NCBI GenBank assembly: GCA_020912385.1
Contig: CP087207.1
Location: 1,984,001-2,048,000 of the forward strand
Source of the DNA: Neofusicoccum parvum
Lineage: Eukaryota > Ascomycota > Dothideomycetes > Botryosphaeriales > Botryosphaeriaceae
Reading direction: 5' to 3'
Length of the DNA stretch: 64,000 nucleotides
The notes under the pieces were generated by a model that saw only the letters and a program-made list of their open reading frames with translations, was not told the origin of the DNA and did no database searches. Below, in pieces: positions 10,945-23,246 of this stretch; position 1 is the first letter of the stretch, and every line of letters starts with the position of its first letter. The position numbers were made by a program, and so were the translations under genes.

Positions 10945-11380
10945 AGCTGAAAACACACACAGAAGTGTTAGCTTGTACTGATGATTAAAATAAGAGAGCA
11001 GACCTTCGTAAGACTGTTCTGTAAGACAGTTTTGTGTGAGTGCGAGGCTGAGAGCTGAGGTTTGAGGATGGAGGTGGGGTTGACAGGATCGCCAAGCTCT
11101 GCTCTGGCTCGTCATGCATGGCTTTTTAAGTTCTTAATAGCCTTGCGTTATACTAGACGAAGTCATCAATGCCATTTTGGCGAGAAATTTATGTTGAAAA
11201 GGGCTGTAGATTATGTAAATAAGTATATATTGGCTACATAGACTGAGATCCTTTTCAGAGCACATCCAAATTACCTTCCTGCAGTTATACCTTTTGTGTG
11301 TATCCATATGTGAACATTATTGAACTTAAAAATGGGCTTTATTAATCGTAACTATGTACAAGTCATCTCTTCATGACAGC
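10945..11380. other. 5' leader of the kinase and intergenic DNA
   Basis: Contains the putative leader intron of the kinase (10947-11003, weak donor GTCTGC, GCTAAC branch site) and AT-rich flanks. No other gene is visible. Confidence 0.4.
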
Positions 11381-12941
11381 TCAAGCAGTAGGCTTGAGGA
11401 TAACACGCCTGTACGCCGTGAGGTTCATCGGGCGCGCGTCCTCAACAGTAAGCAGGATGTGGAAAGTCTGCGAAAGTCAGTAACACATCCACAGCACAAT
11501 ATTGCATTGACAAACATACCAGGTTGTTGTTCGGCGTAACGGTGACCACGCTCCCACTCTCATCCACCGGCGTAAACGTCACGTTCGGCGAGATGCGGGG
11601 AATCTCGCCCTCGAGCCTCATGGTCGGCTCGCGGTAGTGGAACCAGCTGAAGGTCAGGTCGTCGTTGTCCGGGTCCCACGACTCGGACGCGTCGAGCACG
11701 ACGTCCTCGCCGAAGGTGTACTCGATCTCGAGCGCACCGAGACCGCATGAGCCGTTGACGACGGCGACGGGGTGGTGGTTGACGTCGGACGCGTTGGCGT
11801 TGACGGTCCACTGCATGCGGGCGGCGAAGTCGTACTGGAAGGCGGAGCGCCAGCGCCAGATGGAGGCGTACTTGCTGAAGAAGGTCTCGTTGTTGAGGCC
11901 GATGGCGAAGTCGGAGGCGTCGCTGTAGACGGTCGTGTCGCCGGACGAGTCAGCCAGGATGTAACGACCGCCCCAGCCACCCCACTCCGGGTGGTCCGGC
12001 GCGTTCAGGCCGTTCGGGAGCAGGCCGAGGAAGGAGGGCGTGTCGCCCTCCATGATGAAGGTCCAGTTCAGGTAGTGGGCGCCCAGCTCGCCGATGCGAA
12101 TGTGCTCTTCGAGCCACTCGTTGGTGATCAGCGAGGTGTCGGGACCACCACTGTCGAAGGGCCTGAGGCCTTCGCCGGAGATGCCCTGTTCTCGTCAGCT
12201 TTGGGAATCTCACGATTGGGGAGGAGAACTCACGATCCAAGTGGCAAGGGAATACTCGCTGAAGCCGTGGATGGAGACTATGTAGAAGAGAGTGGGGAAG
12301 TTGGTGCGGATCCAGGGGCCGGCGTTGTCCTGGTCAGAGATGGAGTAGACGCGGAGCTTGCGGACAAAGTCGGCGATCTCGTCCTCACTCCGGGACTCCT
12401 TGACCTGGTAGAGAGCCTCGGCGAGGACGTTGGCACCGCCCCAGGCAAGGACCCAGAGAGGCTCTTCAGAGGCATCGGTGGCGTTGATCAAAGCGGTGGA
12501 GGCGTTGCTGGGGGTGGAGGCGTTGAGAGCTGCAAGGCCGTAGACGGGCTGGCCAACAACAACCTTGGCGAGAAGCTCGTCGGCAGGCGGGTAAACACCA
12601 GCCTCGGGAACGTTGCTGTTGAGGTTGTCGATGACCTCGCCGTAGGCGTTGATGACGCCAAGAATGGAGGGAGTGTCGACCGAGTCGTTCTTCCAGGTGG
12701 AGGTGACGCCGGCAATATTGACGATGTCCAGTTCGTTGGCGTGGGTCAGGAAACGGACGAGACTCATCTGGTCGTCAGGCTCGTTGGAGATGTCAGTCAT
12801 GACAAAGACCCTCGTCTTGTTCTCGTAGCGAGCATTTTCGCAGATACCGCTCTGGACAGCAGCATTGGCGACGGAGGCACTGAGGCACAGCAGGCCGGAC
12901 AGAGCCAGCAGCCGTCTGGGTGGGAACGAGGCGCCGATCAT
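11381..12941 (-). CDS. secreted DUF1593 (Sde182-type nucleoside-hydrolase-like) protein
   Basis: Three exons (12941-12234, 12185-11520, 11467-11381) encode 486 residues; the introns are 48 and 51 nt and all phases agree. The protein starts with a signal peptide (ending near SASVANA). The N-terminal half begins with RVFVMTDISNEPDDQMSLVR, the Asp-rich strand and loop of the nucleoside-hydrolase-like domain (DUF1593/PF07632). The C-terminal half has the beta-sandwich signature DASESWDPDNDDLTFSWFHY of the Sde182 C-terminal domain. Bacterial members were named cellulose-binding proteins; fungal members are mostly uncharacterised. A secreted carbohydrate-related role is inferred from the family and from neighbouring wall enzymes. 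Confidence 0.88.
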
Positions 12942-14902
12942 GGTTTCAGCCTTGGGTAACGCTGCGGCGCGGATTCCCAGGGCAATGGGCCGCTATTTGT
13001 ACTCTAAAGCGACTCATGGTGGTCGTCGAACTCGGCGCAGGAAGAACCGACGCCAGAGGGTGCTTTGCCGAAGAGAGGCTCGACTCCGCTGGAGGCCAGC
13101 ACGGGAGAGAATTCGGCGCGGCAGTTCCCTGGACTGCTTGAAATTTCCGAGGGCGAATCTCGTGATGAGCTCACCGTGCGGAGGATCGACGCTGCGCCCC
13201 GCGATTTTGCCAGTACGCAAGTGCGGAGTGCGTCACTGGCCGGGGGGCCATGCGCAGCCCAGAAAGGAAGCCGGAGCCACTGCTGCCGCAAGCGGAAACG
13301 CTGGCGCCGGCAAAAGACTTGGGAAATCGTCACAACGCCGGCCCAGAAACCACTCGCGCCATCTTCAGCCAGCTTTAGGCGTTTTGCTCCACGCGTGCAG
13401 GCCGCTCCCGCGCCGAGCCGGCCATTCGGAGGGCCCTGGCCTCACCGGCGTCGCGTGACGAGCGTGTGCTGGTGGGCCGGGCTGTCCAGCGGAGCACGGA
13501 GGGTGCCGCTTCGGGCGTGCCTGAGCGGCCAAGGCGCCGCCACGACTCGGGGCCGGCTGAGCAGCTGGGCGGATTGGCGTTCCTTCAGGCGGTTTCGAGT
13601 AGGTATAAGAGCAGGGCGGCGGCACATCGCCCGGCGGGTCCTTGGTGTTGACCCGAGCGACTCCAGACGCGCAGGAAGTGGGCGCCGCCCGGCAGGCGAG
13701 AGTGCGGGATGCGACAGCCGGCGTTCAGCCGCACTGGTGCCGGCTTTGTGCCACTGCCACTGCCACCCCGCTCCGCTCCGGGGCTCCAGCTCCTCCACCG
13801 CCCACCGCCCACCACGCACCGACGTCACGGCCCTCCGTCTCGGCCCTTCCCCCGGGAACGGCTACTTCCAGAATACAACATCTCCCCAGTCTCTCGAGCC
13901 AGAGGGTGACTGCCAGCCGTTCGCGTCCCCGGCTCAGCCGATGAGCAGAACAGCCCGAGGAACCCTCCGATCCCGGCCCAAAATCTTGCACGCGCCTTGG
14001 TCTGTCCCCGGTCCTTGGAGCACTTGACTAGTTGCCGAACCCTGTCTCCCGCCCGGCGTCTTGGCTGTGTTGATATTAATCAGTGGCCTTTGCTCATCCC
14101 CCCACCACGAGAGAACACACCACTGCCCAATCTTCTCGGCCCTTTCGCCCTCGACCCGACTTCTTTTGGATCACTGCAGCCCAGAACTTGGAAGGATCAC
14201 CCTGGCGTTGCGTGAGTTGAAAGACTGCACCATGTGCTTTACTTGGAGCAAATACGAGTACGCAGTTCCCGTACTATCCGAAGTCCTGGGTCGTTATCTT
14301 CGTCGTGGGACATTCTGAAACTAGTATCGGCGAGGCAACACGCACTCCGCTGTCGGCAGCAAGCTCTTCAAGAGACGTAGGCCCTTGCTTCGTTTTCTTC
14401 CGCTCTGGGATACCGAGGCTCAGAAGTGGGGAAAATCGCCGACGTTCTTTCTGTCTTTGGTCAAGCAGCCAAACGCCACTCCGCACACCGTGTACGCGCC
14501 AGCTGACGATGAATTCGCCTGGAACTTTCCCGCAATGAGCATCGGAGTTGGAAATATCTCATGCTCTGGAAACGAGTCATCCACGCCGTTTATCGGATGC
14601 TGAGGAATATTCCGCTCTTTCTTGCATACCTCCGTTTCGTTTCGACCTCAATACTCTAATCCTCGCGCAGCATTCAAACCAGCAGACTTGAGTTCTACAC
14701 ACGCCGGGTCATAAAAAATTGTCCTCCTATTTAGTCTTTACACAGAATCGATTCTGAAGCTGGGCCCCAAGGCTGATTCCCCGGTGGCGTACGGCCAGTC
14801 AGGTTACCCAATGAACCTACAGAATGAGCTCATGCTTGAGGCAACCATTCAGATTATGTTTTCGTAAGATGTTAAAGAGCCTCTCCCTCGGCTCTCCCCT
14901 CC
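12942..14902. other. GC-rich intergenic region
   Basis: About 2 kb without a convincing gene. The long plus-strand ORF at 13065-14027 is Arg/Pro/Ser/Ala-rich, has no domain and no intron signals, and looks like chance openness in GC-rich DNA. Short coding-like stretches near 14230 and 14385-14600 are also unsupported. Confidence 0.5.
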
Positions 14903-15217
14903 TCAAATGGCTGACCAATGGCATAAATCATGGTGGAATCTGATCAACTCTGCCTTTACCCTGACATAAACTTCAATTGTTCCACGAGTGTCCTTCGTAA
15001 CATTTGCACACAGCTCTGCAGCAGTACCCCACATCACATCTGCAGATTTGGGTTCAAATTCGAAGCTGTGGGATCCATCGTCTAGCCTATCGTAAAAGAA
15101 GAGATGTAGCGTGCTTAAATGCAACACCCCGAAATGGCTTCCTCGTTTCTCAGATATGCGGCTAAAAGGAATAAGATCGCGAGGACGAGCAAGTGTCTCG
15201 TAGATAGGATCAAAGTC
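14903..15217 (-). pseudogene. coding-like open frame, possible gene relic
   Basis: An open frame of 105 codons without a start. Its composition is protein-like, including a segment ending in ADVMWGTAAELCANVTKDT. An acceptor-like AG lies just before the frame opens, and an intron-like GTAAAG lies near its end. I do not recognise the family. It may be one exon of a decayed gene, or chance. Confidence 0.2.
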
Positions 15218-15727
15218 TCAGTCTTACAGCTTGCCTGACGCACGACCATTTAGAAGTATATATCCATACCTGCACAGCCTAATAGCTATCAGTGTTGCTC
15301 AACTGTAAGGCCAAAACCCAAGCCACTCGGGATAAGGAAGTACGCACGAATGACATTAGGAGTAGGTGACGATACACAAGCAGCATTTCTGACGTGACGA
15401 ATAGGCTGAACAATTCAAATACGGATACACAGAGTTGCCTACATTTCATGTACAGAAGCATGAATCGAGAAACATGATAAAGTTCTTATTTCTTTTCAAG
15501 CACAGCCATTACCAATTGGGCAACGACTCCTAAAATGGAGATAACGAAAGGGCTCGCCGTCCCTGAGCAATATCAACACGGCGCCCAAAGCATGAAAGCT
15601 TACGGGAACACGAGCCTTAAAACGCCAATAATGCGTACAACCACGCATACAGACATCCCGGTCCTCCAGCACCAGGAACCCGCCCAGCGCCGCCAGCCAT
15701 GCCATCCGACGACCAACCCCCGCACCC

Positions 15728-16264
15728 TCACTTCATCATCAACCACGCCCCCAGCGCCGGCAGCTCCACCGGCTCGCCCCTCTCCGGCATCTCCACGGCC
15801 GGATGGCTATCCCCGGGCATCTCAGCCGTGTTCGCGCCCGTCGCCATCTCCAGCACCTCGCAGCCGGCCAGCTCGACGCGGCGCGCGCTGCGCCGACGGC
15901 CCGGGCGCGGCCGCGGCCCCGTCTTGCGCAGCAGCGCCTCGCGCGCCTCGTCGTGCTCGTCGCGCCGCCCCAGCATGTAGCCCCAGATCATGACCGAGCC
16001 GATCAGCGCGAGGAGGATGGGCACGCTGACCGAGAGCGCGATGACGACGGCCGACTTGGGGATGCCGGCGGCGGGGGGAGAGGGTGTTGCCGATGCGGTG
16101 GGCTTGCTGGTGCCGGCGGTGGCCGGTTTGGTGCTGGGCGTCGAGGGCGGCGGCGTGGCTGTGAGGGCGGTTGGGGCGCGCGGCGTGGCGCTGGCGCTGG
16201 CGATGGCGCTGGCGGCGAGGAAGATGCCCGCCAGTTGCGCCGCCGCCGCCGCGGCTGCTAGCAT
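15728..16264 (-). CDS. single-pass membrane protein with E-[LM]-P tail repeats
   Basis: Single exon, 178 residues from the ATG at 16264. The Ala-rich N-terminus (LAAAAAAAQLAGIFLAASAI) serves as signal peptide. A Thr/Pro/Ser-rich ectodomain of about 60 residues follows, then one membrane helix (SAVVIALSVSVPILLALIGS...) and a basic juxtamembrane region (RPRPGRRRSARR). The tail repeats a short motif every eight to ten residues: VELAG, LEMAT, AEMPG, VEMPE and VELPA. This matches the tail of the protein at 3843-4586, although the ectodomains differ. Ligand and partner are unknown; the tail looks like a docking surface. Confidence 0.75.
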   Translation of the reverse strand: MLAAAAAAAQLAGIFLAASAIASASATPRAPTALTATPPPSTPSTKPATAGTSKPTASATPSPPAAGIPKSAVVIALSVSVPILLALIGSVMIWGYMLGRRDEHDEAREALLRKTGPRPRPGRRRSARRVELAGCEVLEMATGANTAEMPGDSHPAVEMPERGEPVELPALGAWLMMK

Positions 16265-17644
16265 GGCGGGACGGCCCGGGTGGTGTGGAGTTCGTGTGGG
16301 CGGGATTAGGTGTGTTGATGGAGTGGGAGGGCGCGCCAAGTGACCCAAGCGGTGGAACTCATTGCAGACACTCGGGGTCCGGTGGTTGTGGAGGGCTTGG
16401 TCTTGAAGATGGATGTGGCTGTTAGCCTGGAGGGCAGGTGGGGGCCATCTGCATGCCCCTCCAAGTGCGGCGTGGGTTTCCGATTTGGCACAAGCACCTT
16501 CCCGTCGCAGCCAAGATATCCGATGATACGAGGCCGGATTTAAGCACGATAAACAAGAGTACCGGAGAAGTACTTTAGCTCAACACTTTGCGGTTACTCA
16601 TCTTCTAGAGAAATATGCTTAATTGGACTTCTGTTATCTACAGGTAGGTTCAAACGGAATGCTGTCACATCGAGCGCTGTAAAACGAATCATCGACCTGG
16701 TGTTATTCGTATCGATATTAGGAAATGGAGTAGTGAGGGCTTGAGTAGTGCAGATTCGCGTGAAGGCTCCACTCTAGAGTCCGACATAGTCCTCCGGTTG
16801 CAGCCAAGCCCAACATATCTGAGAACTCATACTTGCATATTCGCTGTGTATCTGAGCCCCCACACTCTGCGCAAAATATTTAGACAAATTGAATCTGTTT
16901 AGAAGATTATTTGAACCTTAGTCACTTCACGAATAATGTCATTGTACAATAGACGCCGTCGTCAAAGATAGCGGTATTTGGCTGATTGGCCCTACTTTAT
17001 GAGGTGTCTATTTTTGGCTCCTTGGTTGCAACCATAAACAGCTAATGCATGTAGTAGCTCCGTCGGTCCTCTCTAAGGAAGAGCATCACTAACCGTTGAT
17101 AATTAGCGCATATAGGTTCAGACTGAGTAACGAAGGTTGAACCAATGGGAAATTACGGCAAGCGTTATGTTGTGGGGCTAAAATCCTTCGCTGGGCATCA
17201 ACCTTTTTGCTTCCATGTATAGTTGTATGGAGGTTACAGCCTTACTGCACGTCGACGCATTTAATCCTTTGGCATAATTTAGGCTGAGCTTATAAGGTTC
17301 TGAACTCTCCAGGCTAATCTTCGCTCAACATTACTACAATTCCTGAAATTCTCAGCCTTGTCTGTGACAACGCCTTGAGATCCTCCGCATTTACCGTCTT
17401 TTCACGCTCAAGATGTCTGTTTACTGCGCAGTGAGCAGAGATACTGACGTAATAAAGCCAGTGAGGAGTCCAAGCAACTGCAGCATCATCTCATCAAGTC
17501 CGCAATCACAAATCGAACCTGTGGCAGTAGTTGGCTCCGTTACGGGCCCCAGGCCTGTGCATGACCACAGCGAAGAAGATTCTATGGCGCCTTCTCGACT
17601 GACCACGAAAGAACCCTTCGACTCGGTGGGCGAAGGTCATACTC
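16265..17644. other. intergenic region, AT-rich
   Basis: About 1.4 kb. A plus-strand ORF at 17413-17730 overlaps the start of the next gene in another frame; its first part may encode the missing N-terminus of that gene. Nothing else is recognised. Confidence 0.45.
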
Positions 17645-19216
17645 ATGGGGCAGATGACTACCTTCACTGGTGGAATACTCCTGGGAATGATTTTTGGCGT
17701 TGCGCATCATGTGGTGTATCAATCTCTTGACGGCAAACGATCAGACATTTTCTCACAAACCTGGATTCACAACCTGGCCAACGCTGCCGCTTTCATTGTC
17801 AAAACATCATTCACTTTAGCAGTTGCATTGGCTTTCCAAGAAGTGCTCTGGTATAGTGTTCGCAAAAGAGCAATGAAGGTTTCGACTTTGGATGGCCTCT
17901 TCACCCTCCTCGGCAACCCGCTTGGCTTCTTCTCTGTCGACGCATTCAAGAGCGCGCCATTGGTAACCGTACTCGCTGCCATAGCTTGGATAATCCCGTT
18001 GTCAGCCATTCTCTCTCCAGGTGCTCTGACCGTAGCGCCGCGTACAATCTGGCCGAATACAACCTGCACCGTACCGACTTTCCCTGTCGATGTATCGACC
18101 TTCTATGAGATAATGCCACATGGATACACCGTGCAAGGGGCAACTCCAGCAATATCCAAGTTGGCTGCTGAGATTTTTCCGCAAGGCACCATTCTGGGCT
18201 TTGCTTCTCCATGTGGCTCCAATTGCTCTTTCCACCAGAGCTTTTTCGGCCCGGCGCTTCAGTGCGCGGACCATGAGAACCCACCATACACTGAGACGAT
18301 CAATACCTTATCCAGCCTGTACTACAATGGATCGAGCTTTGGTCACTTGGGTGACAACCCTACCATGGATATGATGGTTACATACCGGAACTCTTCCACG
18401 CCAGAAGTGAATGGAAAGCCTGTCGGATTTCGAACCTTGGTCTGCTCTGCGTATAATGCTTCCTACGACGTCGCAATCAACTACACCAATGGTTTGCCCC
18501 GATACGATTTTACCATTTCACACAAAGCACCGCTCTTGAACCTGACGGAGCTGGAAGATGTCGACCCGTCCGCCAACAAGACTCACACCAATTTCGTGGC
18601 TCTTGTTCGAGAAGTCTACGACGCATACCTCTCCGGTACCTGGGTGGTGACTATGACAGGAGGAGGCACTGCTGATCCAAGCACAAGAATTGCGCAGACA
18701 TCTTTGGCCGGAAACATTTCCAGCAGTGAAGATACGTGGCAAGTCAACAAGGACTTCCTAGTCGGCATCCCTGAGCTTCTCGCCAATCTCACGCTCTCAA
18801 CCCTCACCACAAACGCCACGAGCACGAACACACAATGCAAATCTTCGACGACATTCCAAGCCTACAAATACGCGCCACTGCTGCTTCTGCTTCCCTACTC
18901 TCTCGCATTGTTTTTCAGCCTTATCGCACTTACAGCTGGAGTTTTTGTCCTGAGCGGAACGGGTATGCGCACTGGAAGTGTTTTCTCCCAGATCCTTGTA
19001 ACGACACGAAATCCTCGATTGGACGAAATTGCGCGAGGCAATTCGCTTAGCAGTTCAGGAGCATCCATGCTGAAGAAGCAGCGACTTCTATTCGGCGAAA
19101 TGAGAAGTGATGATGAAACCGGACATTATGACAGTGCGAGTAGAGGAGTTGGACACGCAGCTTTTGGTCTCAGGGAGCAGGTAATGACTTTGAAGAAATC
19201 GAAGACTTATTGCTGA
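17645..19216 (+). CDS. four-helix fungal membrane protein with glycosylated ectodomain
   Basis: Single open frame, 523 residues. Three hydrophobic helices lie at about residues 6-30, 45-65 and 100-125, then a large hydrophilic domain of about 270 residues with many N-glycosylation sequons (NTT, NCS, NGS, NYT, NLT), then a fourth helix (ALFFSLIALTAGVFVL) and a short tail. This plan is common in Pezizomycotina, where such proteins are often given the misleading name formylmethionine deformylase-like; no deformylase motif is present. I used the ATG at 17645. An upstream frame from 17413 could supply a cytosolic N-terminus through an unresolved intron or a frameshift. The function is unknown. Confidence 0.72.
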   Translation: MGQMTTFTGGILLGMIFGVAHHVVYQSLDGKRSDIFSQTWIHNLANAAAFIVKTSFTLAVALAFQEVLWYSVRKRAMKVSTLDGLFTLLGNPLGFFSVDAFKSAPLVTVLAAIAWIIPLSAILSPGALTVAPRTIWPNTTCTVPTFPVDVSTFYEIMPHGYTVQGATPAISKLAAEIFPQGTILGFASPCGSNCSFHQSFFGPALQCADHENPPYTETINTLSSLYYNGSSFGHLGDNPTMDMMVTYRNSSTPEVNGKPVGFRTLVCSAYNASYDVAINYTNGLPRYDFTISHKAPLLNLTELEDVDPSANKTHTNFVALVREVYDAYLSGTWVVTMTGGGTADPSTRIAQTSLAGNISSSEDTWQVNKDFLVGIPELLANLTLSTLTTNATSTNTQCKSSTTFQAYKYAPLLLLLPYSLALFFSLIALTAGVFVLSGTGMRTGSVFSQILVTTRNPRLDEIARGNSLSSSGASMLKKQRLLFGEMRSDDETGHYDSASRGVGHAAFGLREQVMTLKKSKTYC

Positions 19217-19655
19217 GTGAAGAACGGATTTGGGTTGGGAACACGAAATATGCCTTATATTTTCCATTTACATCTTCTTTCTTTCTCATTAATGAATTTT
19301 TATACGATCTTTTCAAGACCTGAAGCTTATTTACCAGTTGATCGTGATGAAGACGCTAGCCAGTTTCCATCTACTTGCAGCCAATTTGAGTAGGATTTCC
19401 CGGACCTTTTGAATAGCAAATAATATTTGACAATACTGAGACCGCTAAAGGCTATGTTGGAGTATCCATGCATGTATTTATACTACAGTGAAAGCTTCAA
19501 CCACTTTTGGCGCTACAGAAGTGCCCAAGCAATACTTGAAACAGAGGTTGCCCAATAACAAAATTACATGATGTCATGACCCATTCTCGCGTGTCTCAAC
19601 TGTAGCTTCGAATTTCTCTCAAGTCGGCGGCTCAAGGCCCAAAGCTCGAAAATTC
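19217..19655. other. intergenic region between convergent genes
   Basis: AT-rich 3' flanks of two convergent genes. No coding signal seen. Confidence 0.5.
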
Positions 19656-20519
19656 TCATTTTGCGTCAGGCATCGCTGCATCACCGTGGTTCACTCCAGC
19701 GTCCATCTCGTGGAAGGTCGACTGGTCGGATGGGGCTTCAACGATCGGCTGGGGAATGAGAGTATGACTCATGTCTATCGACTGTGTATCCTTGGGGTCT
19801 TTTCGCGATCGATGGGACCGGAGGAGAAAGAAAAGGGCCACGGTGATGACCAATGCTCCGCCCACTCCACCAACGACTCCACCAATTATTGCGCCCGTAT
19901 TGGATGAGCTAGATGAATGGTTCGCGCTCGAGGATGGTGATTCTGTGGCTGAAAGGGCATCCTAACGTCAGTTTGACATATCCGGCTCAGCACGTGGTAT
20001 ATACTTACTTGTAGAGGCGGGTGTGGCCACCGTGGTCGACGACGCCAAAGACGCGGGTTTAGTATTCACAACATTTCCGTTCCCATCCAGCCAGCTGCCC
20101 TGCCCCCTGTCGCAGCACTGATCCCCAGAACCGTTCTCGTCGCAGCAGAAGCTTTGATCATCGCACTGCTTGACTGTCACGTCGCTGTCTCCCATTGATC
20201 CATCTATGCACAGCTTGACACATCCTTTCATCTTCCACGTGCTGTCGGTGCACGACTCGCGCCATATCAGGTCGCCATTCTGGCACAATCCGTCCGGGCG
20301 GCATATGTCAGGGCTGCTGTCTCCGAGGCGGCAACACATCGAGGCCTCGCCATCTTTGGTGGTATGGCAGGGTAGATAGGCATCGGATCCATCGGTGGCA
20401 TTATATAGTTGGTTGCGGTCTGTTCCATTTGGCACGAAGCATGATGCGTGAGCTGTAACGATGAGAAGGCTGACCGTAAGGATGGCGGAAGCGGAGCATT
20501 GTCGATGCCGTTCCATCAT
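19656..20519 (-). CDS. Cys-rich single-pass surface protein
   Basis: Two exons, 20519-20009 and 19948-19656, with a 59-nt intron (GTAAGT...TTTCAG), encode 267 residues. A signal peptide (AILTVSLLIVTAHASC) is followed by a Cys-rich domain of about 110 residues with CC pairs (MCCRLGD, FCCDENG, QCCDRGQG). A Ser/Thr-rich stalk, one Gly-rich membrane helix (AIIGGVVGGVGGALVITVAL) and a short basic tail follow. This extracellular module and architecture recur in ascomycetes without assigned function. The tail has FHEMDAG, a faint echo of the E-M-P motifs in the other two single-pass proteins. Two adjacent ATGs (20519 and 20516) are possible starts. Confidence 0.82.
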
Positions 20520-20841
20520 CTTCTTGGGCTGGCGGGAGACGAAAGTGATCGGCAGGCCTTCAGCATGGTAGCATCATCCGTAATAAGGGCTGCTGAGCAA
20601 TCCCGATTCAGGGGTTTCCCCGCTTCCTGCCGTACGGCTGAATGTCTGTGCTACCGTAACAGTACTGCGACAGGCTGAGAAGGTGTTGCTGCGTAGACGC
20701 GCAGAGCCAATCACCTCGCTGCTGTGGCTGGTTGCTTCAGTGACACAGCATGGTTGGTCGGGCCACCCACACGAAGTACACTGCTGCCTCGCCGGAGCCT
20801 TCCGGCGCTCATTGACGCCTGCTGATGGTCTCCTGGACCCT
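20520..20841. other. intergenic region
   Basis: Promoter of the Cys-rich protein and 3' flank of the HET gene. No gene seen. Confidence 0.5.
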
Positions 20842-23246
20842 TCACAGAATGTCAAAACTGACAAAAGACGGGCCTTTCTCCTCCGCCTCTCCCTGCATTA
20901 TGCCATGCACGTACGCCTCACCCACGAGCAACCACGCGTTTCCCCTTGCGTTGTGCGCCCTCAGCACAAAAGGCGCATATGCGCCCGCAACAAGCACGAC
21001 CGCATCCCCCACCCGCGCAGTCGGCGGCCCCAGCCCCACGTATCCCCTCTCCGTCACGAAAACCTTCCGATCCATGCCCACGTCTTCCAGCGCAATCCAG
21101 AAGATCCTGTGGTCGCACGCCTCCGGCTCGCGCTCCAAGCCCAGGCCGTGCCGCACGTCCTTCTGCATGCTCGCCTTGGCCAGCCAGCTCAGGAAGAATG
21201 CCTCGACGTAGTCCGGCGCTGGGTGCTGGCGGTTCCAGAGGTTGGTGAGCAGGGTGCGCCATATGACTGAGACGGTGGCCTCGCCGGTCGGCGCGTAGGT
21301 CGGGCTGCCGCCTTGCTTCGTGTTGACGAGAGACGTGGCAAGAGTCCAGAGTTCTGTGCGCTGGGCCTTCTCGGAACGTTCGTGCAGGTGCAGCTCGGTG
21401 TCGTTTTGCGGGATGCTGGCGACAGCCTTAATGGTGTCGAAGGGCTTGGCGCTGACGGATAGGACGCGGCCGTTGGTTGACGTGCGGAAGGACGGTGGAG
21501 TGCTTTGCGCAGCTTTGAACACGCTCTGTCCGTCTTTGGCTCGTTGGAAGAACGGTTTGCATCCGATAGAGCTGACGAGTTTGGGGACCCATGAAGGGAA
21601 GGCGTCGGTCCTGATGCCGTCCCAGTCGGGCTGAAGATCGGGGCTGAATATGTCCTCTTCTGGTAGGATTATGGATCTGGTCTCTTTACTCCACCCTCTT
21701 GACTTGCCGCGGTAGTGGTCTATTATCCGATTACCGATGGGCTTTGTTTTCTGGAACTGGGTTTTGTAGGTGCCTTTGTAGGCAGCCTTGTCCAATGGGT
21801 GATTGACGAGGGACAGCATGGACAAGCCAGCCTTGCCATGTAGAAGCCGCAGAGCTATATCCGCGTACAGATCTTTCATTGCAACATCGTAATTTACATC
21901 TGCGGGAGGTAACTGGCTTGGCTGTAATGATGCAGGGTCAGTGATGGACAGCAGGCCAAATATCTTATCACGAGGATTGGTGGCAAGTCTGGTCCCCCCA
22001 AGAAGAACAGCTTCTGAAAAGTCAAGTCTCTGATTGCTTTCGTCCAGTTGTTGTTTCAAAGTGAAGATGGAGGGTTGGAAATGCATCCACGACGGAAGGA
22101 CGGGAGCCGGACCCATGCTCAGGAGGAAGTATACCCAAGACATTGCGCTTTTCACCGCCGCTGTAGGGATCGCATTCCCGTCGTAAAAGAACGCATATTG
22201 CTTGGCCAGAATGAATTCTTGCAGTGTCCAAACTCTGGTAGAACACTGTTGTTAGCATCCACTGCATGGGAATACCAAGTGCCGAGGAGGCCACTCACCT
22301 TTGGAACCAACCCTCAGACACAATGACCATCAATATCATCCACGACATCAACTCACACCCAGATCCAGTCTTCAAAACAAATTCCTTGGCGGTACGGTAC
22401 GTCTTACCGTGAAACTTAATGTTCGCACTCTCGGGGTTCTCCGGGTACGGTGGCCACGCTTCCATGAGGCTGACAGCAATATCACGGTGCTTATGCTTTC
22501 TCCCCAGCCAGATGAAGACGCTATCCGCCTTCCCGTAGATCTTGTCCATCTGCTGTACTTGCACCATTTTTTCATCGTCGTCTGCCTGGTTGATACAGAT
22601 TGCATCGGTCCACATGTAACGTCCGTCAAGGTGTCCGTTGAGCCCTGAAAGGGCAGCGTGCAGATTGGCACCCACGGTGAGCGGCTTGCCGTTGCACACG
22701 ATCCTCCTCGTTTCTGCGGGGTTGAACGGCCAAAGCTGCTCGTTGTCGCCCTGTCGAAAGTCTCGGGAAAACTCGAAAACGGGGCCTCGGTCGCCCCAGA
22801 CATATGACAACGCAACGAATGGCGGCGCCTCTGAAAATTTGAACTCTCTCACAGAGCACTTGATGAGACCTTTCGGGTCATGAGACTCGATCTTCAGCAA
22901 GCGAAAGCATTCCGAGTTATTCTGTAGGCGATCATGTTGAAAATGAATATCCAGCGGGAGAGCCTGAGAATTACAGATCAGTCTGCGCCTGGATTGCGAA
23001 GGATTGGAGTGACTTCACCTGCTCTGCCTTCCTTTGCGCACCCTCATCCGCCGCTCGGGCGCGCCTGTCCTTCATCGAGTACCAATTCATCATGTGCTTC
23101 ATGTTCTCTGTCGTGAGATAGTCCCAAAGAAAAGTGGCGACCCAGATCGATACACTGAGTCCGTTGGGACTTCCGTCCGCAAACTTTTCCATCCTTTGAA
23201 TGAACAAAGCCAGAAAGGGGATGTCGCGCTCCTCTTTGGGTGCCAT
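20842..23246 (-). CDS. HET-domain (heterokaryon incompatibility) protein 1
   Basis: Three exons (23246-23019, 22963-22299, 22234-20842) with introns of 55 and 64 nt encode 761 residues; all phases agree. The HET domain begins around residue 100: FVALSYVWGD, then RYMWTDAICINQADDDEK, IYGKADSVFIWLG and RVWTLQEF. HET domains trigger cell death after fusion of unlike strains and some act in immunity-like signalling. The first exon adds a charged 76-residue N-terminus (MAPKEERDIPFLALFIQ...) that I do not recognise; the splice joining it is consistent but not proven. The C-terminal 450 residues have no recognised domain. A second HET gene starts 577 bp away on the other strand. Confidence 0.82.

Noticed and set aside
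13065..14027. 320-codon plus-strand ORF
   Set aside because: Composition is Arg/Pro/Ser/Ala-rich without hydrophobic cores, domains or splice signals; overlapping ORFs of similar quality exist in other frames, as expected in GC-rich non-coding DNA.
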